Part shown: one piece after another, positions 56,251 through 64,000 of the stretch
Position numbering within the stretch: position 1 is the first letter of the stretch
Layout: each line of letters opens with the position of its first letter
DNA from: Oceanobacillus sp. J11TS1
Lineage (GTDB): Bacteria; Bacillota; Bacilli; Bacillales; Amphibacillaceae
Length of the DNA stretch: 64,000 nt
Direction of reading: 5' to 3'
Assembly (NCBI RefSeq): GCF_018333215.1
Contig: NZ_BORO01000008.1
Location: forward strand, 1-64,000
The notes under the pieces: model-generated
Seen by the model: the letters and a program-made list of their open reading frames with translations, nothing else
Database searches by the model: none
Told to the model about the DNA's origin: nothing
Position numbers and translations under genes: made by a program

Positions 56251-57600
56251 ATGGAGTTTCGTTATTTACCAATGACAAGTGGTGATAAACAAGAAATGAT
56301 GGATGAAATAGGCATTGAGAGCACAGAGGAATTATTTGCTGATATTCCAAGTCACGTTCGTTTAAAAAAAGAGATGAAATTAAAAGCACCAAAGAGCGAG
56401 TATGCACTGACGAAGGAATTAACGGCATTAGCAAATAAAAATACATCAACAAAAGATGTGGTATCGTTTCTTGGTGCAGGTGTATATGATCACTATATTC
56501 CCTCCGTCGTGGACCATGTTATTTCAAAATCTGAATTCTATACTGCGTATACGCCATATCAACCAGAAGTCTCTCAAGGGGAATTACAGGCAATTTTTGA
56601 ATTTCAAACGATGGTTTCTGAGTTGACTGGCTTACCCGTAGCAAATTCCTCTATGTATGACGGCGGGACTGCTTTAGCAGAAGCAGTTAATTTAAGTGCA
56701 GCACAGACAAAACGAAAAAAAGTGCTCGTATCAGAGGCAGTTCACCCGGAGTATAAACAGGTAATTCATACCTATGCGAAAGGGCAATCGATTGAAATTG
56801 TGCCAATAAAATTAAAAGATGGAAAAACAGACCTTACCAATTTGAAGGAGCTGTTAAACGAAGACATAGCAGGTGTTGTTATCCAATATCCCAACTTCTT
56901 TGGGCAGATTGAACCAATGGAATCCATTCAAGAGTTATTAGACAATCAAAGAAAAACAATGCTTATTGTATCCAGTAATCCACTTGCTCTGGGATATTTA
57001 ACTCCCCCAGGAGATTTTGGCGCAGATATCGTAACAGGAGATACACAAGTTTTTGGTATTCCGGCTCAATTTGGCGGACCGCACTGTGGTTACTTTGCTA
57101 CAACGGAGAAATTAATGCGAAAAGTACCAGGGCGCCTAGTTGGGCAAACAAAAGATGAAAATGGCGCGAGAGGGTATGTACTAACTCTGCAGGCACGTGA
57201 GCAGCATATCCGCCGCGACAAAGCAACATCCAATATTTGTTCCAACCAAGCATTAAATGCTTTAGCCAGTGCCGTGGCAATGAGTTCCATTGGGAAGCAT
57301 GGAATACGGAAAATGGCAGCATTAAATATGCAGAAAGCCCGCTATGCTAAAAAGAAATTAATGGAACATGGTATTCCTATTGTTCATGATGGTCCTTTTT
57401 TCAACGAATTTGTTATCCAACTGGATAAGGATATTTCGGAAGTGAATGCAGAATTGCTCGAAAAGGGTTTTCTTGGAGGCTTTGACTTAGGCCGAGTTGA
57501 TAATGCTTTTCAAGGTCAGATGCTCGTTGCTGTCACGGAAATTCGTACGAAACAAGAAATCGATCAACTTGCAAAAGAATTGGGGGATATTCATGTCTGA
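56251..57600 (+). CDS. gcvPA: Glycine dehydrogenase (P protein) subunit 1
   Basis: 449 residues. Two-subunit bacterial form; contains the fold of the P-protein N-terminal half without the PLP lysine. Opens [20 protein letters not shown] and has [12 protein letters not shown]. Works with gcvPB, T and H proteins to split glycine to CO2, NH3 and methylene-THF. ATG 56251 behind AAGGGGGAG; overlaps gcvPB by 8 bp. Confidence 0.96.
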   Translation: MEFRYLPMTSGDKQEMMDEIGIESTEELFADIPSHVRLKKEMKLKAPKSEYALTKELTALANKNTSTKDVVSFLGAGVYDHYIPSVVDHVISKSEFYTAYTPYQPEVSQGELQAIFEFQTMVSELTGLPVANSSMYDGGTALAEAVNLSAAQTKRKKVLVSEAVHPEYKQVIHTYAKGQSIEIVPIKLKDGKTDLTNLKELLNEDIAGVVIQYPNFFGQIEPMESIQELLDNQRKTMLIVSSNPLALGYLTPPGDFGADIVTGDTQVFGIPAQFGGPHCGYFATTEKLMRKVPGRLVGQTKDENGARGYVLTLQAREQHIRRDKATSNICSNQALNALASAVAMSSIGKHGIRKMAALNMQKARYAKKKLMEHGIPIVHDGPFFNEFVIQLDKDISEVNAELLEKGFLGGFDLGRVDNAFQGQMLVAVTEIRTKQEIDQLAKELGDIHV

Positions 57601-59050
57601 TAAAAATTTTCCACTATTATTTGAACGCAGTAAAGAAGGAAGAACGAGCTATAGTCTGCCGGAGTTAGATACCGAATCCTTTGATTTAGAAAGTGAGCTA
57701 GATGAAGTTTATATCCGAAAAGAAGCCCCGAAGCTTCCAGAAGTAAGTGAACTGGATATTATTCGCCACTATACAGGGTTAGCATCTCGAAATTATGGTG
57801 TTGATTCTGGTTTCTATCCACTTGGTTCCTGTACGATGAAATATAATCCCAAAATAAATGAAGACATTGCGCGTTTAGAGGGCTTTAGCCATATTCATCC
57901 ATATCAAGATCCAAGTACAGTACAGGGAGCTTTGGAAATGCTCTATGATTTGCAGGAATCTTTAAAAGAAATTACTGGTATGCATGAAGTTTCCCTGCAA
58001 TCAGCAGCTGGAGCGCAAGGGGAATGGACCGCATTAATGATGATACGTGCATTTCATGAAGCAAATGGGGACCACCACCGAAATCAGGTGATTGTACCAG
58101 ATTCAGCGCATGGAACAAATCCAGCATCCGCAGCGGTTGCGGGTTTCGAAGCAGTTACTGTGAAATCGAATGAAGAAGGGTTAGTTGACCTTGATGATTT
58201 ACGGCGTGTAGTTGGTGAAAATACAGCTGCATTAATGCTTACGAATCCTAATACCTTAGGTTTATTTGAAAAAGAGATTTTAGAAATGGCAGCAATCGTC
58301 CACGAAGCAGGCGGTAAGCTCTATTATGATGGGGCAAATTTAAATGCCATTATGGGCTATGTAAGACCTGGAGATATGGGCTTTGATGCTGTACATTTAA
58401 ATCTTCATAAAACATTTACCGGACCACATGGAGGCGGCGGACCGGGTTCGGGGCCGGTTGGAGTCAGTGAGGAGCTGGCAGTTTATTTGCCAAAGCCGGT
58501 GATTATTAAAAAAGATGATTATTATACATTTGATAACGATAGGCCAAAATCTATTGGACGAATAAAACCTTTCTATGGGAACTTCGGTATTAATTTACGT
58601 GCGTATACGTATATTCGCACAATGGGTGCACAAGGTCTGAAAAAGGTCAGTGAATATGCTGTGTTAAATGCAAATTATATGATGCGTAAATTAGAAAAAG
58701 CTTTTCAATTGCCTTATCCGCAGCATTGTAAGCATGAATTTGTATTATCTGGAAGCATTCAGAAAAGATTAGGTGTCAGAACGCTGGATATGGCAAAAAG
58801 ACTATTAGACTTTGATTTTCATCCGCCAACCATTTATTTTCCGCTGAATGTAGAAGAGGGGATGATGATTGAACCAACAGAAACAGAGTCTAAAGAAACA
58901 CTGGATTCCTTTATTGATACAATGCTTCATATTGCAAAAGAAGCAGAAGAAAATCCGGAAATTGTCCAGGAGGCCCCGCACAATACAATTGTGAAGCGAA
59001 TGGATGAAGCAACCGCTGCTCGAAAACCAATTTTGCGATATAGGGAGTAG
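57593..59050 (+). CDS. gcvPB: Glycine dehydrogenase (P protein) subunit 2
   Basis: 485 residues from ATG 57593. The PLP-binding lysine lies in [17 protein letters not shown] (near residue 273-290). Catalytic half of the P protein. Good coupling to gcvPA through an 8-bp overlap. lipM, often further down this neighbourhood, is not in the window; gcvH is not here either, as is normal. Confidence 0.97.
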   Translation: MSDKNFPLLFERSKEGRTSYSLPELDTESFDLESELDEVYIRKEAPKLPEVSELDIIRHYTGLASRNYGVDSGFYPLGSCTMKYNPKINEDIARLEGFSHIHPYQDPSTVQGALEMLYDLQESLKEITGMHEVSLQSAAGAQGEWTALMMIRAFHEANGDHHRNQVIVPDSAHGTNPASAAVAGFEAVTVKSNEEGLVDLDDLRRVVGENTAALMLTNPNTLGLFEKEILEMAAIVHEAGGKLYYDGANLNAIMGYVRPGDMGFDAVHLNLHKTFTGPHGGGGPGSGPVGVSEELAVYLPKPVIIKKDDYYTFDNDRPKSIGRIKPFYGNFGINLRAYTYIRTMGAQGLKKVSEYAVLNANYMMRKLEKAFQLPYPQHCKHEFVLSGSIQKRLGVRTLDMAKRLLDFDFHPPTIYFPLNVEEGMMIEPTETESKETLDSFIDTMLHIAKEAEENPEIVQEAPHNTIVKRMDEATAARKPILRYRE

Positions 59051-59108
59051 CTAAAGAGAGAGATAAATTTCGCTCTTTATTATTATTAAAGGAACAAGTA
59101 TAAGTGCG

Positions 59109-59318
59109 TGTTCAAAAAGGAGGATAAAAAGGACCGAGAAGTTCAAGGCGGCGCAGATTTGAGCACCGGAGTGTACATCAAAAGGTACATGAGGAGCGGA
59201 AAAGCAAGCCAACGAGCTTCCACAGGAGGTGGTGACTTCTACGTTGCCCACACGACGTGGGCGACTTTAGTAGAAGTTCCTTTTCCCGAAGTGTCATTTT
59301 TACCGGACTTTTTGAACA
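59109..59318. mobile_element. MITE-like element with 11-bp terminal inverted repeats
   Basis: 210 bp bounded by TGTTCAAAAAG (59109-59119) and CTTTTTGAACA (59308-59318), with the match continuing imperfectly for about 27 bp. An internal palindrome pairs ACTTCTA (59235-59241) with TAGAAGT (59271-59277) and GCCCAC (59246-59251) with GTGGGC (59257-59262). No protein of its own; open frames on both strands lack proper sites. No clear target-site duplication. I believe similar repeats recur in related genomes, but this was not searched. Confidence 0.65.
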
Positions 59319-59422
59319 TCCACTATAAGGTGCATTCTTAGAAAATTCCTGTGTGGAGAGCATACTGCGATGAATTGTTGCATCAAAAAATGGCTGTCCG
59401 AGAGAAGAGGAAGGTACGGAAT

Positions 59423-59468
59423 AATAAAAGCTGATCTAGAGATTTTGCTCTACATCAGCTTTTATTGT
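59423..59468. terminator. Bidirectional terminator between gcvPB and yqhL
   Basis: AATAAAAGCTGAT...TAGAG / CTCTA...ATCAGCTTTTATT stem with one mismatch, between convergent units. Confidence 0.85.
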
Positions 59469-59534
59469 TTTTATAATATCTAACTTTAATTTATTTCTTC
59501 CTTCGCAGTCATAAGTGTTTTCAATGAAGGAAGA

Positions 59535-59909
59535 CTATTTTTTTGTTTTAATCTTACCTGTCCATTTTTTAAATCCACCTTTTAACTGATAGATCTCCTT
59601 AAATCCTTTTTTATGCAATAATTGTGCAGCTCTTGCTGAACGAGTGCTGTTTTGACAGTACAGATATACAGGCTTGTCTTTTCGCATTTCAACGAGACGC
59701 TGTTTCATCTGTGTCACTGGTATATTCCGCGCTCCTAGTATATGTCCTCTCTCAAATTCTTGCGGCTCACGTACATCAATTAACTGTGCTTTACGATATC
59801 CTTCTCGAAATTGGTCTTCCGTCAATACATTTAAATAAGTGCGTTGTCTATAGAAGCGAAAAATTCCAATCGCAAGCAGAACAACTAGAGCAATGATTAA
59901 AAATGTCAT
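59535..59909 (-). CDS. yqhL: Membrane-anchored rhodanese-like protein YqhL
   Basis: 124 residues. N-terminal membrane helix (about 2-18) and one rhodanese domain with AQLIDVREPQEFERGHILGA and the active-site loop YCQNSTRSARA (Cys near 84). A single-domain sulfurtransferase on the membrane. Minus strand, convergent with the gcv operon, as in B. subtilis. Confidence 0.93.
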   Translation of the reverse strand: MTFLIIALVVLLAIGIFRFYRQRTYLNVLTEDQFREGYRKAQLIDVREPQEFERGHILGARNIPVTQMKQRLVEMRKDKPVYLYCQNSTRSARAAQLLHKKGFKEIYQLKGGFKKWTGKIKTKK

Positions 59910-60198
59910 TTTGTTTCCCCCGTCTATCTTTATATTCTACATATTCATTATATGGGCAGCGATTTTATTTTTCAAAGTTTTTATTTGATAAATGGACATT
60001 TATTGTGAAAAGATCAATCATCCTCCATGTGAAAGGGACCTTTGCTTCATTTTTATTAGTTCAAGAAAAAATACTTCCTATTCTGATAATTGCCTATATA
60101 TTGTGGTTTGAATGATGAAAATAATACTATATATTGTCGAATGGCGCGGGGATATGATAAGCTGTATATAGATAACCGTTAAACAAGGAGCGATAATA

Positions 60199-62757
60199 TT
60201 GACTATCCAATTTGAATCAATAAGAAAAGTGAATATCACTTCTCTTAATGAGGATATTAAAAAATTTAAAGCAGTTCATCCAATTACGAAAGAAATGCAC
60301 ATTACACATCAAGGGGTTTCCAGGCTAGTCATGCTTGATAGATATGCATATAAAGATACAGAGAAAAAAACATTGAAAAAGGGAGATTTTGTAGTCTTAA
60401 CCGTAAAAGCTGACCCTAAATTCCCGGCGCGCGGCCTTGGGTTTATTATAGATATTAACTGGGAAGATAATAAGGCGGAAGTGGCTGTTGAATCAGATTA
60501 TATAGGTGTTTTAGATAAGGAAGAGGAGAGGGAAAGCGGTATTATAACGCGATCTCTTGATGTGATTGAGAAACCTTTAGAAATTTATTATGAACAAATC
60601 GCAAAAAGAAATGCGGCTGGACTTTCAGAGGTAGAGGTAACAGAGGAAAAAAAAGCTGCGTCATTCGATGCTTTCTATAATCAATTAGCATCTTTGAATT
60701 TTATTCCGGCAGGGCGTGTGTTATACGGAGCAGGTGCTGAAACAGATGTAACTTATTTTAATTGTTATGTAATGCCATTTATACAAGATTCACGTGAAGG
60801 AATTTCGGACCACCGTAAACAGGTGATGGAGATTATGTCACGCGGTGGCGGTGTAGGTACGAACGGTTCTACATTAAGACCACGTAATGCACTAGCTAGA
60901 GGAGTTAATGGAAAATCTTCAGGCAGCGTTTCGTGGCTGGACGATATAGCTAAACTGACCAATCTGGTTGAACAGGGCGGTTCTAGACGCGGGGCACAAA
61001 TGATCATGCTTGTTGATTCGCATCCAGATATTATTGAATTTATTATTTCTAAAATGCAAAATCCGCGTATATTACGCTATTTAATTGAAAATACAACCGA
61101 TGAACAAATTAAGCAACTCGCTAAAGAAAAGCTAAAATTTAAGCCACTGACTGAAACAGAGTTTGATTTATACCAAGGCATTGTTAATTATAAAGCCATA
61201 CCAGGCCAGGGTGGATTTACAGATGCTGTAATGAAGCAGGCAGATGATCAATTACGTGATGGCGGAACTTATTCCGTCCACAACCCAGACTTCCTGACAG
61301 GTGCAAATATTTCTGTTTGTATTACAAAGGAATTTATGGAGGCTGTGGAAAAGGACGATTATTATGAGTTGCGTTTCCCAGATGTAGAGAATTATACAGC
61401 AGAAGAAATGGAAGCTTATAATGAACAGTGGCATCAAGTTGGAGACGTCCGTAAGTGGGAAGAAATGGGTTATGGTGTTCGTGTTTACCGTAAAGTAAAA
61501 GCAAAAGAGCTATGGAACTTAATCAATATTTGCGCAACTTATTCAGCAGAACCGGGCATTTTCTTTATTGATAATGCCAATGATATGACCAATGCGACAA
61601 GCTATGGTCAGCAGGTTGTCGCAACAAACCCTTGTGGTGAGCAGCCGCTTGCTCCATACTCTGTCTGTAATTTAGCTGCTGTCAATCTTGCTGAGATGGC
61701 TGATAAGAGCACGAAAACGGTGAATGTGGAAAAATTAAAAGATACTGTCAAGACTGGTGTGCGCATGCAAGACAATGTCATTGATGCAACGCCATATTTC
61801 TTAGAGGAAAATAGAGAACAGGCTTTAGGTGAAAGACGTGTTGGTTTAGGAGTTATGGGACTGCATGATTTATTAATTTATTGTGAGACAGCTTATGGCT
61901 CAGAGGAAGGAAATAAGCTTGTTGACCAAGTGTTTGAAATCATTGCAACAACCGCTTATCGAACTTCCATTGAATTGGCGAAAGAAAAAGGAAGCTTCCC
62001 GTTTTTAATTGGTGAAACAGAAGAAGAAACAAGGGCTTTGCGGGAACGTTTTATACAAACGGGCTATATGAAAAAAATGCCAGCTGACATTCGAGAAGGT
62101 GTATTAGAACACGGTATCCGCAATTCCCATCTCTTAACTGTAGCGCCAACTGGTAGTACAGGAACGATGGTCGGTGTAAGTACTGGTCTAGAACCTTACT
62201 TCTCGTTCTCTTATTTCCGAAGCGGACGATTAGGTAAATTTATAGAGGTAAAAGCGGATATTGTCCAAGAATATTTAAATGCCCATCCGGAAGCTCGTGA
62301 TCAAGAACTGCCAGATTGGTTTGTAACTGCGATGGATTTAAGTCCTGAAGCACATGCCGATACACAGTGTGTTATTCAGCGCTGGGTGGATAGTTCTATA
62401 TCTAAAACGGTCAACGCCCCTAGAGGTTATACAGTAGACCAAGTAGAGAGTGTTTACCGTCGTCTCTATCAAGGCGGTGCAAAGGGTGGCACGGTCTATG
62501 TTGATGGAAGCAGGGACTCTCAAGTTCTTACTTTAAAAGCAGAAGATAATCAAATAGGAGAGCAGACAGAATTATTCCCTGAAGATAAGAAAAAAGTTGT
62601 GCTGATGGACACGATTCAAGAATTAGATAAAACCAATGTAACAATTGGTTCAGAGGTAGGAGATACATGTCCTGTATGCCGTGAAGGAAGTGTCCAGGAC
62701 ATTGGCGGATGTAATACATGTACAAGCTGCGGTGCACAATTAAAATGTGGTTTATAA
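60199..62757 (+). CDS. nrdJ: Adenosylcobalamin-dependent (class II) ribonucleotide reductase
   Basis: 852 residues. Contains NCYVMPF, the active-site loop TNPCGEQPLAPYSVCNLAAVNL (NPCGE near 477, partner Cys near 489), and a C-terminal zinc-ribbon/redox tail with CPVC, CNTC, and CGAQLKCGL. Reduces NTP or NDP to deoxynucleotides without oxygen, using B12. TTG 60199 is set by AAGGAG. It takes the place of lipM in this synteny. I saw no cobalamin riboswitch in the 290 bp upstream. A perfect terminator follows. Confidence 0.92.
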   Translation: MTIQFESIRKVNITSLNEDIKKFKAVHPITKEMHITHQGVSRLVMLDRYAYKDTEKKTLKKGDFVVLTVKADPKFPARGLGFIIDINWEDNKAEVAVESDYIGVLDKEEERESGIITRSLDVIEKPLEIYYEQIAKRNAAGLSEVEVTEEKKAASFDAFYNQLASLNFIPAGRVLYGAGAETDVTYFNCYVMPFIQDSREGISDHRKQVMEIMSRGGGVGTNGSTLRPRNALARGVNGKSSGSVSWLDDIAKLTNLVEQGGSRRGAQMIMLVDSHPDIIEFIISKMQNPRILRYLIENTTDEQIKQLAKEKLKFKPLTETEFDLYQGIVNYKAIPGQGGFTDAVMKQADDQLRDGGTYSVHNPDFLTGANISVCITKEFMEAVEKDDYYELRFPDVENYTAEEMEAYNEQWHQVGDVRKWEEMGYGVRVYRKVKAKELWNLINICATYSAEPGIFFIDNANDMTNATSYGQQVVATNPCGEQPLAPYSVCNLAAVNLAEMADKSTKTVNVEKLKDTVKTGVRMQDNVIDATPYFLEENREQALGERRVGLGVMGLHDLLIYCETAYGSEEGNKLVDQVFEIIATTAYRTSIELAKEKGSFPFLIGETEEETRALRERFIQTGYMKKMPADIREGVLEHGIRNSHLLTVAPTGSTGTMVGVSTGLEPYFSFSYFRSGRLGKFIEVKADIVQEYLNAHPEARDQELPDWFVTAMDLSPEAHADTQCVIQRWVDSSISKTVNAPRGYTVDQVESVYRRLYQGGAKGGTVYVDGSRDSQVLTLKAEDNQIGEQTELFPEDKKKVVLMDTIQELDKTNVTIGSEVGDTCPVCREGSVQDIGGCNTCTSCGAQLKCGL

Positions 62758-62800
62758 TACAAGAAGAGAGTGGTTTGTGTAATCACTCTCTTCTTGTATG
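62757..62800 (+). terminator. Terminator after nrdJ
   Basis: Perfect 16-bp stem ATACAAGAAGAGAGTG / CACTCTCTTCTTGTAT. Confidence 0.92.
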
Positions 62801-63110
62801 CACTAAAAAATCTGTTCATATCACCGAAACAAGCAGATAACTATGCCGTCAGCCCATCAAATAACGTTTATCTCAAACGTCTAAAATGAAATCCATTAAA
62901 GGAGAAGAAACTGCAAGCAGAATAAAAGCAGTCCCTGCAGGATTTGCTCAAAAATAATTTCCAGATTACAGGTAAACGTAAAAGAATGCACCTTGAGTTT
63001 TATAGTAAAATCAGCTATTATTAAAGTTGAAAAAAAGTTTCCTTCGATAAAAAAAGTTAACTTTATTATTGAAGGCAGTCACTAATTGTGAGTAAAGGAA
63101 GGAGCTTTTT
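62801..63110. other. Intergenic region before mntR
   Basis: About 310 bp without a supportable gene. A 23-codon frame at 62886-62957 lacks a proper site. The second half is very AT-rich and contains the mntR-proximal dyad (63041-63075) centred on AAAGTTAACTTT, which may be a regulatory site. Confidence 0.5.
63041..63075. promoter_or_regulatory. Imperfect dyad upstream of mntR
   Basis: CCTTCGATAA...AAAGTTAACTTT...TTATTGAAGG: a palindromic core (63053-63064) inside a longer imperfect inverted repeat, 36 bp before the start codon. Could be an operator or a 5' hairpin. Confidence 0.35.
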
Positions 63111-63530
63111 ATGCCTACACCAAGTATGGAAGATTATATTGAAATTATATATAATTTAATAGAAGCAAAAGGGTATGCCAGGGTTTCGTCGATTGCTGAG
63201 GCTTTAGATGTACACCCATCCTCGGTAACAAAAATGGTTCAAAAATTGGACAAGGACAATTATCTAGATTATGAAAAGTACCGCGGATTTGTTTTAACTG
63301 CAAAAGGAAAGAAAATCGGTGAACGGCTTGTTTTTCGACATGAGCTGCTAGAGGATTTTCTTGAATTAATCGGTGTAGAAAAAGAGCATATCTATAATGA
63401 TGTGGAAGGCATTGAACACCATCTTAGCTGGAATTCGATTGATCGAATTGCAGATGTCGTGGCTTACTTCAAAGAGGATGAGAAACGCAGAGATGATTTA
63501 CAAAAATTAAATAAAGCTAACAAAGCATAA
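63111..63530 (+). CDS. mntR: Manganese transport regulator MntR
   Basis: 139 residues, DtxR family. All known B. subtilis MntR metal ligands are in place: Asp8, Glu11, His77, Glu99, Glu102 and His103. N-terminal winged helix (about 1-70) and dimerisation domain. Represses Mn uptake genes when Mn(II) is bound. ATG 63111 behind AAAGGAAGGAG. No Mn transporter in view. Confidence 0.96.
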   Translation: MPTPSMEDYIEIIYNLIEAKGYARVSSIAEALDVHPSSVTKMVQKLDKDNYLDYEKYRGFVLTAKGKKIGERLVFRHELLEDFLELIGVEKEHIYNDVEGIEHHLSWNSIDRIADVVAYFKEDEKRRDDLQKLNKANKA

Positions 63531-63562
63531 GCCGTTGTTCTATAGAATAACTGGCTTTTTTT
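63529..63562 (+). terminator. Terminator after mntR
   Basis: AAGCCGTTGTTC / GAATAACTGGCTT, imperfect stem, followed by TTTTT. Confidence 0.7.
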
Positions 63563-63667
63563 ATGGCAACTTACCCGATATTACCTCCTTACAGCGAGCC
63601 AAACGCATAATAAACAAGCATTTCGGCGTATAAATCAATAAGCAACTAAATGGGATGGGGCGATGTC

Positions 63668-64000
63668 ATGAAAATTGATGCTGTATTTTCTGGCGGGGGA
63701 GTGAAGGGATTTGCCTACGTCGGTGTACTTGAGGCGTGGGAGGAGAAAAATATACAAGTGGAACGCGTAGCTGGTACTTCCGCGGGAGCGATTGTTGCAG
63801 GATTAATAGCGGCAGGTTATCACTGTACAGACATTAAAGAATTAATGAAAACGTTGGATATAAATGAACTGGCTGACCCACCAGTATTATCAAAGCTATT
63901 CCCTATAACAAAGTGGTTATTTCTTTATTTTCAATTAGGGTTATACAAAGGAGAGAAGTTAGAAAAATGGATTGCTCAAGCTTTGGCCGACCGCAATGTA
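63668..64000 (+). CDS. yqhO: Patatin-like phospholipase YqhO, 5' part (cut by right edge)
   Basis: 111 codons visible. Oxyanion-hole motif SGGGVKGFAY near 8-17 and nucleophile GTSAG near 36-40 (Ser38) define the patatin fold; the catalytic Asp would lie beyond the window. ATG 63668 follows a GGATGGGGCGATG stretch. Same place as yqhO after mntR in B. subtilis. Confidence 0.9.
   Translation, partial: MKIDAVFSGGGVKGFAYVGVLEAWEEKNIQVERVAGTSAGAIVAGLIAAGYHCTDIKELMKTLDINELADPPVLSKLFPITKWLFLYFQLGLYKGEKLEKWIAQALADRNV

Noticed and set aside
59108-59341. Open frames on both strands over the MITE-like element
   Set aside because: No ribosome binding sites and composition dictated by the palindrome.
60000-60198. 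Cobalamin riboswitch upstream of nrdJ
   Set aside because: No B12-box-like sequence was recognised and the space is short.
62886-62957. 23-codon frame before mntR
   Set aside because: No ribosome binding site at a usable distance and too short to assign; possibly a gene relic but unsupported.

Overview
The window reads as a chromosomal segment of a low-GC, spore-forming Bacillaceae bacterium, most like Oceanobacillus/Virgibacillus. Gene order follows the Bacillus subtilis yqeZ-to-mntR region almost step by step: yqeZ-floA-yqfBCD-phoH-yqfF-ybeY-dgkA-era-yqzL-recO-glyQS-ccpN-ppsR-dnaG-sigA-cccA-trmK-yqfO-cshB-nfo-yqfT-yqfX-yqfZ, then sodA-yqgE-pbpA-yqzCD-rpmG-yqgN-yqgO-yqgP, yqgQ-glcK-yqgS-yqgW-yqgX-yqgY-comG, then yqhG/yqhH-gcvT-gcvPAB-yqhL and mntR-yqhO. 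Names taken from B. subtilis rest on protein resemblance plus this synteny, recalled from memory and not searched. Sporulation genes (yqfC, yqfD, spoVAF, yqfZ) and a full comG operon fit this group.

Layout. 1-1.5 kb: an IclR-type regulator divergent from a gene that runs off the left edge. 1.4-4.96 kb: a membrane-stress operon (NfeD protease-like protein, flotillin-like FloA) behind a good sigma-W type promoter, with an old 555-bp tandem duplication at the yqeZ/floA junction. 5.1-31.3 kb: sporulation, RNA maturation, cyclic-di-AMP turnover, glycyl-tRNA synthetase (T-box controlled), carbon-flow regulators, the macromolecular-synthesis genes dnaG-sigA, DNA repair, and membrane proteins including a Na/phosphate symporter. 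31.8-32.4 kb: six tRNA genes (Asn, Met, His, Ile2 or Met, Ser, Phe). 32.8-46 kb: superoxide dismutase, cell-wall and lipoteichoic acid enzymes, L33, rhomboid protease, SpoVAF, glucokinase. 46-52 kb: small conserved proteins and the seven-gene comG transformation-pilus operon on the minus strand, divergent from yqzE. 52-64 kb: an SNF2-type helicase pair, the glycine cleavage operon behind a tandem glycine riboswitch, a 210-bp MITE-like element, rhodanese, a B12-dependent ribonucleotide reductase, the Mn regulator MntR and the start of a patatin-like lipase.

Departures from the expected order are the most informative part. cdd is missing between dgkA and era, and a degenerate repeat lies there instead. 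yqxD is missing before dnaG. The pst operon is missing after pbpA. lipM is missing before mntR and nrdJ sits in its place. spoVAF sits between yqgP and yqgQ. A membrane gene between sigA and cccA is frameshifted, and a small strongly translated ORF before the tRNA cluster looks broken in an A-run. The second aptamer of the glycine riboswitch carries a P3 arm about 145 nt long. I found no CRISPR array, prophage, transposase, restriction or toxin-antitoxin system, and no convincing wholly new multi-gene system; the unusual items are structural and regulatory.
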